In this document: one piece after another, positions 51,865 to 59,324 of the stretch
Numbering within the stretch: the first letter of the stretch is position 1
Layout of the letters: every line of letters begins with the position of its first letter
Assembly: GCF_026340465.1 (NCBI RefSeq)
Contig: NZ_JAPEPC010000001.1
Location: 2,049,501 to 2,113,500, forward strand
Source of the DNA: Streptomyces sp. NBC_01306
GTDB lineage: Bacteria > Actinomycetota > Actinomycetes > Streptomycetales > Streptomycetaceae
DNA length: 64,000 nt
Direction: 5' to 3'
Made by a program: the position numbers and the translations under genes
The notes under the pieces: generated by a model
The model's database searches: none
Told to the model about the DNA's origin: nothing
Seen by the model: only the letters and a program-made list of their open reading frames with translations

Positions 51865-52884
51865 ATGACCACCGACACCCCCCTGCTCGAAGTCACCGGC
51901 CTGACCAAGTACTTCCCGGTGATGGGCGGATTCCCGTTCAAGCGCAAGGTCGCGGACGTCCAAGCGGTCGACGGCCTCGACTTCGCCGTCCACCAGGGCG
52001 AGTCGCTCGGCCTGGTGGGCGAGTCCGGCTGCGGCAAGTCCACCACCGGACGGCTCATAACCCGCCTGATGGAGCCGACCGCCGGCAAGATCACGTACCA
52101 GGGCCAGGACATCACGCACGCCTCCCGCAAGGAACTGGCGCCGGTCCGCTCCGAGATCCAGATGATCTTCCAGGACCCCTACTCGTCGCTCAACCCCCGT
52201 CAGACCGTCGGCAAGATCGTCGGTGGTCCGATGGAGGTCAACAACATCAACCCCAAGGGCGGCCGGGAACACCGGATCCGTGAGCTCCTGGAGATCGTCG
52301 GCCTCAACCCGGAGCACTACAACCGCTTCCCGCACGAGTTCTCCGGCGGCCAGCGCCAGCGCATCGGCGTCGCCCGCGCCCTCGCCCTGGAGCCCAAGCT
52401 CATCGTCGCCGACGAGCCGGTCTCCGCGCTCGACGTCTCCATCCAGGCCCAGGTTGTCAACCTCCTTCAGAAGCTCCAGAAGGAGATGGGGATCTCCTTC
52501 CTCTTCATCGCCCACGACCTGGCGATCGTCCGGCACTTCTCGCACCGGGTCGCCGTGATGTACCTCGGCAAGATCGTCGAGATCGCCGACCGCGAGACGC
52601 TCTACAGCGCTCCGCGGCACCCGTACACGCGGGCGCTGCTCTCCGCCGTCCCGGAGGCCACGGTCTCCGACGAGGGCACGGAGAAGGAGGACACCCGCAT
52701 CCGGCTGGTCGGTGACGTCCCGTCGCCGCTGAACCCGCCGAGCGGCTGCCGGTTCCGTACGCGCTGCTGGAAGGCCACCGAGAAGTGCGCCACCGACGAG
52801 CCGCCGCTCGTCCAGCTGACGGACAGCAAGCCCGGTCACCTCACGGCGTGCCACTTCCCCGAGGAGCCCCCGGCCGCTGCCTGA
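51865..52884 (+). CDS. bldKE: Oligopeptide ABC importer ATPase, BldKE-like
   Basis: 339-aa ATPase. Walker A is [11 protein letters not shown], the signature is [20 protein letters not shown] and the cap is [18 protein letters not shown] 51865 follows AAAGGGAAAG. It shares 121 identical consecutive bases (52250-52370) and other blocks with the orphan ATPase at 39.3 kb, far beyond what protein conservation needs. Last gene of the operon; a terminator follows. Symbol tentative. Confidence 0.87.
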   Translation: MTTDTPLLEVTGLTKYFPVMGGFPFKRKVADVQAVDGLDFAVHQGESLGLVGESGCGKSTTGRLITRLMEPTAGKITYQGQDITHASRKELAPVRSEIQMIFQDPYSSLNPRQTVGKIVGGPMEVNNINPKGGREHRIRELLEIVGLNPEHYNRFPHEFSGGQRQRIGVARALALEPKLIVADEPVSALDVSIQAQVVNLLQKLQKEMGISFLFIAHDLAIVRHFSHRVAVMYLGKIVEIADRETLYSAPRHPYTRALLSAVPEATVSDEGTEKEDTRIRLVGDVPSPLNPPSGCRFRTRCWKATEKCATDEPPLVQLTDSKPGHLTACHFPEEPPAAA

Positions 52885-52953
52885 CCCTCTCCACCCCGCA
52901 CCTGGCCCTGCCCGGACCGCACGCGCGTCCTGGCAGCCCTTCCCGGCCACTCC

Positions 52954-52988
52954 CACAGCGCCCCGCACCCACCGTGCGGGGCTCTGTG
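52954..52988. terminator. Terminator of the bldK-like operon
   Basis: The stem gccccgcac / gtgcggggc (9 bp, 5-nt loop) is extended by cacag / ctgtg beyond one mismatch. It starts 69 bp after the last stop codon. Confidence 0.88.
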
Positions 52989-53210
52989 CTGTGCTGTCGC
53001 CACACGGCTCACAAGCGCTGGGCCCGGCCAACTGCCCGGTCCCTCGCCGATCGGGCGGCATCCCTCGCCGTATGGCTGACACCGGCCGCTGCGGCACTAC
53101 GTTCCGCAGTCAGAATACGGACATCCGGGAGATTATTCGCGAGGTGTGACACTCGGTGAAATCAAAAGCCGGGCCATTGCAACCGGTCCAAGCCTTTCCG
53201 TGACGGGCAC

Positions 53211-53240
53211 TTGACGCCCGCACAGACCGCTGCCTATCGT
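53211..53240 (+). promoter_or_regulatory. Sigma-HrdB-type promoter upstream of the M3 peptidase
   Basis: ttgacg at 53211 and tatcgt at 53235 are separated by 18 bp, close to the vegetative consensus. The start of transcription would be near 53247, giving a leader of about 115 nt before the peptidase. Confidence 0.6.
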
Positions 53241-53361
53241 CCTCCTGCCGCCGGTTGATATTTCGGACACTCGTGCGGAGATCCTCCAAGTCACTCTTTT
53301 TGTTCTTCTGTTCTCGGCAATCGTCGGACGACCAGCACGGACAGGCTTGAAAGGAGGATCG

Positions 53362-55182
53362 ATGTCGACGCACGGCAAAAAGACCCCGCTCACCCAGGAA
53401 TCCCTGCCGGATTCCGCTGTGCCGCGCTGGGACGTCTCATCCCTCTTTCCCGATCCGCAGTCCGCCACCGTGGACGCATTACTCGACGGCCCGCTCCGCG
53501 AGGCGCGGTGCATGGCCGACGACTACGCCGGCACGCTGGCCGGCCTGGACGCGGAATCCTTACGGACCGCCATCCAGCGGTACGAGCACTGCGTCGCACG
53601 GATCCAGGAGGCCTCCTGCTACGGCGAGCTCCTCCGGACGGACGTCGAGCTGCGCCCACGAGCGATGGCCCTGCTCTCCCGCTGCGACCAGGCCTGGGCG
53701 GAACTGACCTCCACGCTGGCCTTCTTCGAAACGGAACTGGGCACCCGGGGGCCCAACGCACCGCACGACCTGGGCCCCTACGCGAACTTCGTCGGCAAGG
53801 TGCGAGCCGGATCCACCGGACACCTCCCTGACGTGCAGGAATCCATTCTCGCCCAGCTGCTGCCGACGGGCGGGGAGGGCTGGGAACGGCTGTCCCAGCA
53901 GCTGCTGCACGACATCTCGGTCGACCTGAACGGCGCCTCGCACAGCATCGCGGAGACCGTCCCGGGTCTGTACGAGGCGGACCGCGACGCCCGGCGGGCG
54001 ACCCACGCGGCCATCGGAGCCGCCCTCGCCGGCCAGGCCGGGCTGCGCGCCTTCGCCCTGTCGATGACGGTGGCGGACAGCGAGACCAGGGCCGGGCTCC
54101 GGGGGACGGACTGGCTGCGTGAACGGCTCCTGTTCGACCAGGTGACCCCGGCAGAGCTCGACGCGCTACTGGCGGCATCGGATGAATGTCTTCCGCTTGT
54201 CCACTCCTATTACGCCCTGAAGCGAGAAATCCTGGGAGTCGGCGACTTCGCGGACTACGACAGGTACGCGCCCGTCGTAACGACCCCGCCCGAAATATCA
54301 TGGCCGGCAGCCAAGAACACAGCCATAGCAGTCATGGAATCCATATCGCCGACGGTCGCCGATCTTTCCCGCACCATGTTCGACAGCGGAAGAATCGATG
54401 CGGCACCTCGCCCCGGAAAGGCCAGAAGCGCCTTCACCCAGGCAATTCCGGGACAGCTCCCCTGCATTTCCATGAATTTCCGCGGAAAGCCGAGGGACGT
54501 ACTGACCCTCGTCCACGAGCTGGGGCACGCCGTCCACCTTCAGCTCGCTGCGGAGCAGCCCTACCTGGCGGCCACCCCGGCTCCCGTGATGGCCGAAACC
54601 TTCGCCTTGTTCTGCGAAGGGCTGGCCGTACGGCAGCTGCTGGCCGGCACCGCCGACCCCGGGGTGCGGTTGCAGTGGCTGGCGCGCTGGCTGGAGGACC
54701 AGATGGTCGCGATCGGCCGTCATGCGACGCTGCACCGGTTCGAGGTGGCCCTGCACGACCGGGCGCGCGACGGGCAGGCCCTCGACGCGGCGCACATCGG
54801 CGAGGTGTGGACCGAGGGGCAGCGCCGGCTCTACGGTCCCGCGGTGCGGCTGACCGAGGGGTACCGCCTGTGGTGGAGCTATCTGGATTCGCTCTTCACC
54901 GCCCCTGGTTCGAACTACGCCTATGTGTACGGCCAGTTGTCCGCGCTCACCCTGCTGCGCCACTTCGAGGCCGATCCGCAGGGCGTCGGCGCACGGCTGA
55001 CGGCGACGCTGCGGCTGGGCGACACCCGGAAGCCGACGGACCTGCTGACCCTGGCCACCGGTGACCCCGGCCGTACCTGGCACGACGCGGTCGCACAGCT
55101 CACGCTCTCCCTGGACGAGCTGCGCAGCCTCACAGACTTCCGCTCCCCGCATCTCGCGGGCAGCGGGAAATCCACGCCCTGA
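53362..55182 (+). CDS. M3-family oligoendopeptidase (PepF-like) of the RiPP-like cassette
   Basis: 606-aa zinc metallopeptidase, full length for the PepF branch. No signal peptide or membrane segment, so it acts in the cytosol. The active site is HELGH (His385, Glu386, His389), with the third zinc ligand Glu412 in PVMAETFALFCEG. The late substrate motifs YRLWWSYLDSLFTAPGSNYAYVYGQLSA are also typical. AAGGAGG six bases before ATG 53362 fixes the start. Two TTA codons (40 and 67) imply bldA control. It stands 23 bp before the 19-aa peptide gene, so it is a candidate for leader removal, maturation or self-protection. Confidence 0.92.
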   Translation: MSTHGKKTPLTQESLPDSAVPRWDVSSLFPDPQSATVDALLDGPLREARCMADDYAGTLAGLDAESLRTAIQRYEHCVARIQEASCYGELLRTDVELRPRAMALLSRCDQAWAELTSTLAFFETELGTRGPNAPHDLGPYANFVGKVRAGSTGHLPDVQESILAQLLPTGGEGWERLSQQLLHDISVDLNGASHSIAETVPGLYEADRDARRATHAAIGAALAGQAGLRAFALSMTVADSETRAGLRGTDWLRERLLFDQVTPAELDALLAASDECLPLVHSYYALKREILGVGDFADYDRYAPVVTTPPEISWPAAKNTAIAVMESISPTVADLSRTMFDSGRIDAAPRPGKARSAFTQAIPGQLPCISMNFRGKPRDVLTLVHELGHAVHLQLAAEQPYLAATPAPVMAETFALFCEGLAVRQLLAGTADPGVRLQWLARWLEDQMVAIGRHATLHRFEVALHDRARDGQALDAAHIGEVWTEGQRRLYGPAVRLTEGYRLWWSYLDSLFTAPGSNYAYVYGQLSALTLLRHFEADPQGVGARLTATLRLGDTRKPTDLLTLATGDPGRTWHDAVAQLTLSLDELRSLTDFRSPHLAGSGKSTP

Positions 55183-55191
55183 GGGGCCCCG

Positions 55192-55202
55192 AGGAGGTGA
55201 TC
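55192..55202 (+). promoter_or_regulatory. Extended Shine-Dalgarno of the peptide gene
   Basis: aggaggtgatc is complementary over 11 bases to the 3' end of 16S rRNA, and GGAGG ends eight bases before ATG 55206. It is far stronger than the ribosome sites of the neighbouring genes. Confidence 0.85.
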
Positions 55203-55205
55203 ACT

Positions 55206-55265
55206 ATGTCCGTTGCCATGACGACCCGTAAGGCCAGCATCGCCGGCCAGGCGAACGAGGGCTGA
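55206..55265 (+). CDS. Putative RiPP precursor peptide, 19 aa
   Basis: Encodes MSVAMTTRKASIAGQANEG; an inner ATG at 55218 would give 15 residues (MTTRKASIAGQANEG). It has no cysteine and only one charged cluster (RK). It lies between the peptidase stop and the ThiF-like gene, has the near-ideal ribosome site above, and is followed by strong hairpins, as expected for a highly translated precursor. GQAN recalls the GNAN end of the microcin C peptide MRTGNAN. Here two residues (Glu-Gly) follow the Asn, so C-terminal trimming or a different modified residue must be assumed. No homolog is known to me. The coding call rests on context and translation signals. Confidence 0.72.
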   Translation: MSVAMTTRKASIAGQANEG

Positions 55266-55403
55266 GCCCTCGCGTGAGGGGCACCGACCCCTTGCTGTCT
55301 GTGACTCCGCGGGTGGGCGCGCCAATCGCCCACCCGCGGAGGTCCATTGGACGGTCCGGCAGCCGGTCCGTCCCAGCATCAGTATCGCGGAAGGAAGACG
55401 ACC
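55263..55403. terminator. Two strong hairpins between peptide gene and modification gene
   Basis: Hairpin 1: 55305-55319 (ctccgcgggtgggcg) pairs perfectly over 15 bp with 55327-55341, with a 7-nt loop. Hairpin 2: ggacgg-t-ccgg (55349-55359) pairs with ccgg-t-ccgtcc (55363-55373), with a 3-nt loop. A weaker stem (gccctc/gaggggc) follows the stop directly. Together they should stop or process most transcripts, giving much peptide message and little enzyme message. Confidence 0.85.
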
Positions 55404-56552
55404 ATGCCCCCCGACGGGACACGCAGGCCCCAGCTCAAGCACACCTCGCCCACCTTCGGCTCGGGCGACACGGTCTTCATCGGCGGCTACGGCGAGGTGA
55501 CCGAGATCGCCGACCCGACCGGAGCCATCCGCCGGCTGCTCGATCTGCTGGACGGCACGCGTACCACCGGCGAGGTGCACCAGGCGCTGACGGCCGACTT
55601 CCCCGAGGTCACACGCCAGGACGTCGAGGAGGCGGTGGCCCAGTTCGACGAGGCGCAGTTCCTGCTGGACGCCCAGCTGACCTCGGACGGTGTCCTCGAA
55701 GCGCATGAACTGAAGCGCTGGGAACGCAATATCAACTTCTTCGGTTCGTTCGCGCGGATGGACGACAACAGGTACGACCAGCAGCGCAAGCTCCGTGACT
55801 GCCGGGTCACGCTGCTCGGCCTGGGCGGCCTGGGGTCCCACATCCTGCTGGACATGGCGGCGATGGGGATCGGGCACGTACGGGCGGTGGAGTTCGACCG
55901 GGTGGAGCTGTCCAACCTCAACCGGCAGATCCTGTACCGGGAGGAGGACATCGGGGAGCAGAAGCTGCACCTGGCGGTCGAGCGGGTGAAGCAGTTCAAT
56001 CCGCACATCGACATCGAACCGGTCGACATGAAGATCGGCTCCGTCGAGGACGTACTGCGCGTGCTGGACGGGACGGACGTGGTCATCTCCGTCGCGGACC
56101 GGCCCAAGATGGAGATCGCGAACTGGGTGAACGAAGCCTGTGTACGGACCGGGGTACCGCTGATCACCGGCGGTCTCGAAACCCAGCGCGCGGTGTACTA
56201 CACCATGCTGCCGGGCCGGACGGGCTGCATCGAGTGCTGGCGGCGCCAGACCTTCGCGTCCGACGCGGTCGCCGGGCAGCTCCTCGACGAGAAGCGGGAG
56301 CGGCAGATCGGCGGGGACAACGCGGCGTTCTGCCCGCTCGTCACGATGACCACCGGGTTCCTCATCGGTGAACTGACCAGGCTGGTCACGGGGATCGCTC
56401 CGCCGGTCGCCGCCGGGCGGCTGATGGAGCTGCGGTTCGCGGACTACGCCATGGGTGAGAGCGAGCGCTGGGAGCGGCAGAGCGACTGCCCGGTGTGCGG
56501 CACCGCGGCCGGCTCCGGTGCGCCGGTGGCGGGTCTGGCCGTATCGGGCTGA
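55404..56552 (+). CDS. ThiF/MccB-like E1 enzyme with N-terminal RRE-like domain
   Basis: 382-aa E1-type adenylating enzyme. Residues 8-95 look like a winged-helix RiPP recognition element (FIGGYGEVTEIADPTGAIRRLLDLLDGTRTTGEVHQALTADFPEVTRQDVEEAVAQFDEAQFLL). Residues 130 to about 370 are the E1 fold: nucleotide loop GLGGLGSH (from Gly139), EFDRVELSNLNRQILYREEDIG with the ATP Arg, VISVADRP, and a zinc site made of CIEC (C275, C278) and CPVC (C362, C365). It would activate a carboxylate or amide of the bound peptide with ATP. AAGGAAG precedes ATG 55404. No ThiS/MoaD partner is near, which argues against a thiamine or molybdopterin role. Confidence 0.9.
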   Translation: MPPDGTRRPQLKHTSPTFGSGDTVFIGGYGEVTEIADPTGAIRRLLDLLDGTRTTGEVHQALTADFPEVTRQDVEEAVAQFDEAQFLLDAQLTSDGVLEAHELKRWERNINFFGSFARMDDNRYDQQRKLRDCRVTLLGLGGLGSHILLDMAAMGIGHVRAVEFDRVELSNLNRQILYREEDIGEQKLHLAVERVKQFNPHIDIEPVDMKIGSVEDVLRVLDGTDVVISVADRPKMEIANWVNEACVRTGVPLITGGLETQRAVYYTMLPGRTGCIECWRRQTFASDAVAGQLLDEKRERQIGGDNAAFCPLVTMTTGFLIGELTRLVTGIAPPVAAGRLMELRFADYAMGESERWERQSDCPVCGTAAGSGAPVAGLAVSG

Positions 56553-56836
56553 GCCGCCCGCTCCACGCCCGGCCGGCTTTCCGCCCAACCACCTGACATT
56601 TCAGCCCTGTTGACACATCGCGGGCCGCCCCGCGCGGGGCGGCCCGCCGGTCCTTCCGCCGCAACGGGCTGCCCGGGACCGGGCCTTTCACCGCCTGCCG
56701 GCGCCCGGAAAAATATAGAGTGTCGCCCGGCCCTCGCCGTCGGCGACCGCGGACGGGGCCCGGCTTCCCTGCCCAGAACTGGCTCGACTCCTGCGCACCG
56801 GCGCCGATTCGTCACGGACTCTCTGGAGAAGCGCCT
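56553..56836. promoter_or_regulatory. Intergenic region with a 28-bp perfect palindrome and possible promoter
   Basis: 284 bp between the ThiF-like and MFS genes. A 28-bp fully self-complementary sequence lies at 56620-56647 (gcgggccgccccgc and its mirror), a likely terminator or operator. About 65 bp further on, a short AT block (ggaaaaatatagag) gives a -10-like tatag at 56714 without a clear -35. The exporter may therefore have its own promoter. Confidence 0.55.
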
Positions 56837-58102
56837 GTGGGAAGTCGTTACTACACCCTGCTGACCGCCTACATCACGTCCTCGCTCGGCAACTGGCTCT
56901 ACCGGCTCGCCCTGCCCCTGCTGGTACTCAAACTCACCGGGTCGGCGCTCAGTACGGGCGCGGTCTACGCGATCGAGTACATCCCCTTCTTACTGCTGTC
57001 CCTGCCCGGCGGGGTGTTCGCCGACCGCTTCGACCGCCGCAAGATGCTCGTCTTCGGTGACCTCACCGCGGCCGTCATCGCCACCGGGCTCGCCCTGGTG
57101 GTCTCGGCGGGCAGCCACGCCCTGTGGCCCATCTACCTCACGGCGTTCCTGCTGGCCTGCGTGGAGCCGGTCTACCACCCGGCGTTCCAGAGTTTCCTGC
57201 CGGAGATCGTGCCCGCTGACCGGCTCGGCCCGGCCAACAGCTGGATGCAGTCGGGCGACAACATCATGAGCATGATCGGTCCGGCCGCCGCGGGCGGGCT
57301 GGTGATGTTCCTCGGTTACGAGACCACGATCTACGTCAACGCGGCGACGTTCGTCATCTCGGCGGGCGCCATCCTGCTCATCCGGCACACCGCGGCCCCG
57401 GGCGAACGGCAGCCGCCCCGCAAGGCCACCTTCGTCCAGGACATCCGGGTGGCCCTGCGCTATGTGTTCCGGCGGAACCGGGTGCTCGCCGCGGGCTCGC
57501 TGATGTTCACCGGAACCAACTTCGCGATCTGGCTGATCCAGGCCAACTTCGTCTTCTACCTGACCACTTACCGGCATCTGACCCCGCAGGTGATCGGGGT
57601 GGTGCTGGCCGCTCAGGGCGTCGGCGCGGTGCTCGGCGCGGCGGTCGCGGGCCGTCTGGTGCAGAAGTTCCCGCCCGGCCGGATCCTGATCGCCACCACG
57701 GCGATGGCCGGTCTGGCCACCCTGCTGCTGATCCCGCTGCGCGGCGCCTTCGCCATCGGGGTCGTATGGGGGCTGCTGTACGCGCTGGGTTCCATCAACC
57801 CGGTGGCCTGGTTCACCCTGCGCCAGAAGATCGTTCCACGGGAACTGCTCGGCCGGGTGGTCGCCACCACCCGCATGCTGGCCTTCGCCTCCATCCCGGT
57901 ATCCGCCCTGCTGGCGGGCGCCCTGGAGTCCGCCTTCCACGACATGTATCTGATCATCGCGGTCGGCGCGGTGCTCCGCCTGGGCATCGCCGGGCTCGCG
58001 TACCTCTCCCCGCTGCGCACCCCGGTCGAGGGCGTGATCGAGGCCGACGGCACCGGCCCCCGGTCGGCAGCGGGAGCGGCGGGCGCGGAACAGGCGTCCT
58101 GA
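56837..58102 (+). CDS. MFS exporter (EntS/MFS_3-like)
   Basis: 421-aa transporter with about 12 membrane helices. The MFS signature loop GGVFADRFDRRKMLVFGDLTAA follows the second helix. GTG 56837 (VGSRYYTLLTAYITSSLGNWLYRLALPLLVLKL) has GGAGAAG five bases upstream; the longer open frame is not family-like. One TTA codon (codon 52). Its place after the peptide and the E1 enzyme suggests export of the matured product, like MccC in microcin C systems, and possibly self-resistance. Confidence 0.9.
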   Translation: MGSRYYTLLTAYITSSLGNWLYRLALPLLVLKLTGSALSTGAVYAIEYIPFLLLSLPGGVFADRFDRRKMLVFGDLTAAVIATGLALVVSAGSHALWPIYLTAFLLACVEPVYHPAFQSFLPEIVPADRLGPANSWMQSGDNIMSMIGPAAAGGLVMFLGYETTIYVNAATFVISAGAILLIRHTAAPGERQPPRKATFVQDIRVALRYVFRRNRVLAAGSLMFTGTNFAIWLIQANFVFYLTTYRHLTPQVIGVVLAAQGVGAVLGAAVAGRLVQKFPPGRILIATTAMAGLATLLLIPLRGAFAIGVVWGLLYALGSINPVAWFTLRQKIVPRELLGRVVATTRMLAFASIPVSALLAGALESAFHDMYLIIAVGAVLRLGIAGLAYLSPLRTPVEGVIEADGTGPRSAAGAAGAEQAS

Positions 58103-58123
58103 CAGGGCAGGAGGGCTGCTGCG

Positions 58124-58730
58124 TCAGTGCTCGTAAGGACCGCGCCGGTCCAGCAGCCTCCGGAAGGCGGTCGGGCGCGGGCGGACCGGCAGGAGGTCCC
58201 TGATCCGCTCCGCGCACTCCAGTGGGGTCAGCACGCTGGTGTCGCATTCGATGTCGTAGACGCCGTGGGCATGGACCTGGCCGAACTGCATCGCCGCCTG
58301 CCCCGGTGTGCGGTCCCCCGCGCTCCCGCTCGCGCCGCTCCAGTTCGGGGAGCGGGCAGCGGACCCCGACGAGCAGGACGTCGTCCGGGGCGAAGACGGA
58401 GAGGCAGTCGTCCAGCCGCCAGCTCCGGCTGAGCACATGGTCCACGACGATGTCGTTCCCGCCGGCCGCCATGCCGGCCGCAGCGCGGTGGAAACCTCGG
58501 GCGGTGCTGTCGATGACGTCCTGGAGCTCGTGCGGCAGGATCTCCCGCTCCGAACGCATCGCGTGGAAGGCGTCCACCGGGAAGTGGAAGTACCGCCCGT
58601 CCAGGATGCGCAGCAGCTCGGTGGCGATGCTCGACTTCCCCGAACTGGACGTCCCGTTCAGGAAGATGACGGTTCCGCCGGGTGGCGCGTGCGTACGGCC
58701 GGGGTTGCGCTGATCGATGCCGCTGTTCAT
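58124..58730 (-). pseudogene. Chloramphenicol phosphotransferase-like gene with a frameshift
   Basis: The start at ATG 58730 gives GGTVIFLNGTSSSGKSSIATELLRILDGRYFHFPVDAFH, with Walker A and the catalytic Asp of the CPT family. After ...LVGVRCPLPELERRERERG the frame breaks. The family's next part (DRTPGQAAMQFGQVHAHGVYDIECDTSVLTPLECAERI...) continues in the next frame to the stop at 58124. One extra C in the run of five at 58315-58319 explains it. If it is real, the gene is dead; if it is a sequencing error, it encodes a normal protein of about 201 aa. The family phosphorylates small hydroxyl compounds. Confidence 0.85.
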
Positions 58731-58788
58731 CCGGTCAGCCAACAGGGCGGGCTCCGGCCCCGAAAGCCGTCTGTGTTTCGATGCTCCG

Positions 58789-59250
58789 ATGACTGCTCAC
58801 ATCCGCCTGCGCCGGGACGCGGACCTGGCTGCCTGCGTCCGGATCCTCTCCGACGTACACACCAGGGACAGCTACCCCCTCAACTGGCCCGCCGACCCGG
58901 CCGGCTGGCTCACGCCGGACGGCCTGCTCGGTGCCTGGGTGGCCGAACTCGGCGGAGAGGTGACGGGGCACGCGGTGCTGTCACCGGGCGACGAGGCGGG
59001 CACCTGTCAGGTGAACAGGCTGTACGTGTCCCCGGCCGCACGCGGCCACCGCGTGGGTGAGCTGCTGATGGACCGTGTCACCTGCGCGGCAAGGAAGTCG
59101 GGGCTGCGCCCGGTCCTGGACGTGGTCACCACCAACACCGCGGCGGTCGCGCTCTACGAACGCCTGGGTTGGATCCGTACGGCCACCGTGCACGCGTACT
59201 GGACTGCGGACCCCGCGGTGATGATGCACCAGTACCGGGGACCGGTCTGA
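58789..59250 (+). CDS. GNAT-family N-acetyltransferase
   Basis: 153-aa single-domain acetyltransferase. The acetyl-CoA loop is VNRLYVSPAARGHRVGELLMDRV, and the end DVVTTNTAAVALYERLGWIRTATVHAYW is typical. ATG 58789 (MTAHIRLRRDADLAACVRIL). It is divergent from the CPT-like gene with a gap of 58 bp. In microcin C systems a GNAT (MccE C-terminal domain) inactivates the processed toxin, so a self-immunity role for the nearby cassette is possible but unproven. Confidence 0.88.
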   Translation: MTAHIRLRRDADLAACVRILSDVHTRDSYPLNWPADPAGWLTPDGLLGAWVAELGGEVTGHAVLSPGDEAGTCQVNRLYVSPAARGHRVGELLMDRVTCAARKSGLRPVLDVVTTNTAAVALYERLGWIRTATVHAYWTADPAVMMHQYRGPV

Positions 59251-59324
59251 CATCGTCCGGCAGACCGGCTGGACGCCGCTGCGTACCGAAAGTGCCCGGA
59301 CGTCGCTCTCGCTACCCTTCGCGT

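Larger units (their letters stand above)
52885..53361. promoter_or_regulatory. Intergenic region: operon terminator, AT-rich leader and promoter of the RiPP-like cassette
   Basis: 477 bp. It contains the terminator at 52954-52988, then a stretch from about 53100 that is much less GC-rich than any neighbour (gaaatcaaaagcc, gttgatatttcgg, ctctttttgttcttctgttctc). It also holds a good promoter (53211-53240). No gene seen. The change of base composition marks the left edge of the accessory cassette. Confidence 0.75.

Noticed and set aside
55206..55265. Lanthipeptide, sactipeptide or lasso precursor
   Set aside because: The peptide has no cysteine, is much too short, and no LanM, radical SAM or asparagine-synthetase-like lasso cyclase is nearby.
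55404..56552. Housekeeping MoeB/ThiF enzyme
   Set aside because: No sulfur-carrier protein gene nearby, an extra RRE-like N-terminal domain, and peptide, peptidase and exporter neighbours.
54921..56588. 555-codon minus-strand open frame opposite the ThiF-like gene
   Set aside because: Typical high-GC shadow: the plus frame carries all E1 motifs and the ribosome site.
57954..58123. Continuation of the CPT-like frame to 57954
   Set aside because: After the frameshift it is Pro/Arg-rich and antisense to the MFS gene; family homology continues in the other frame and stops at 58124.
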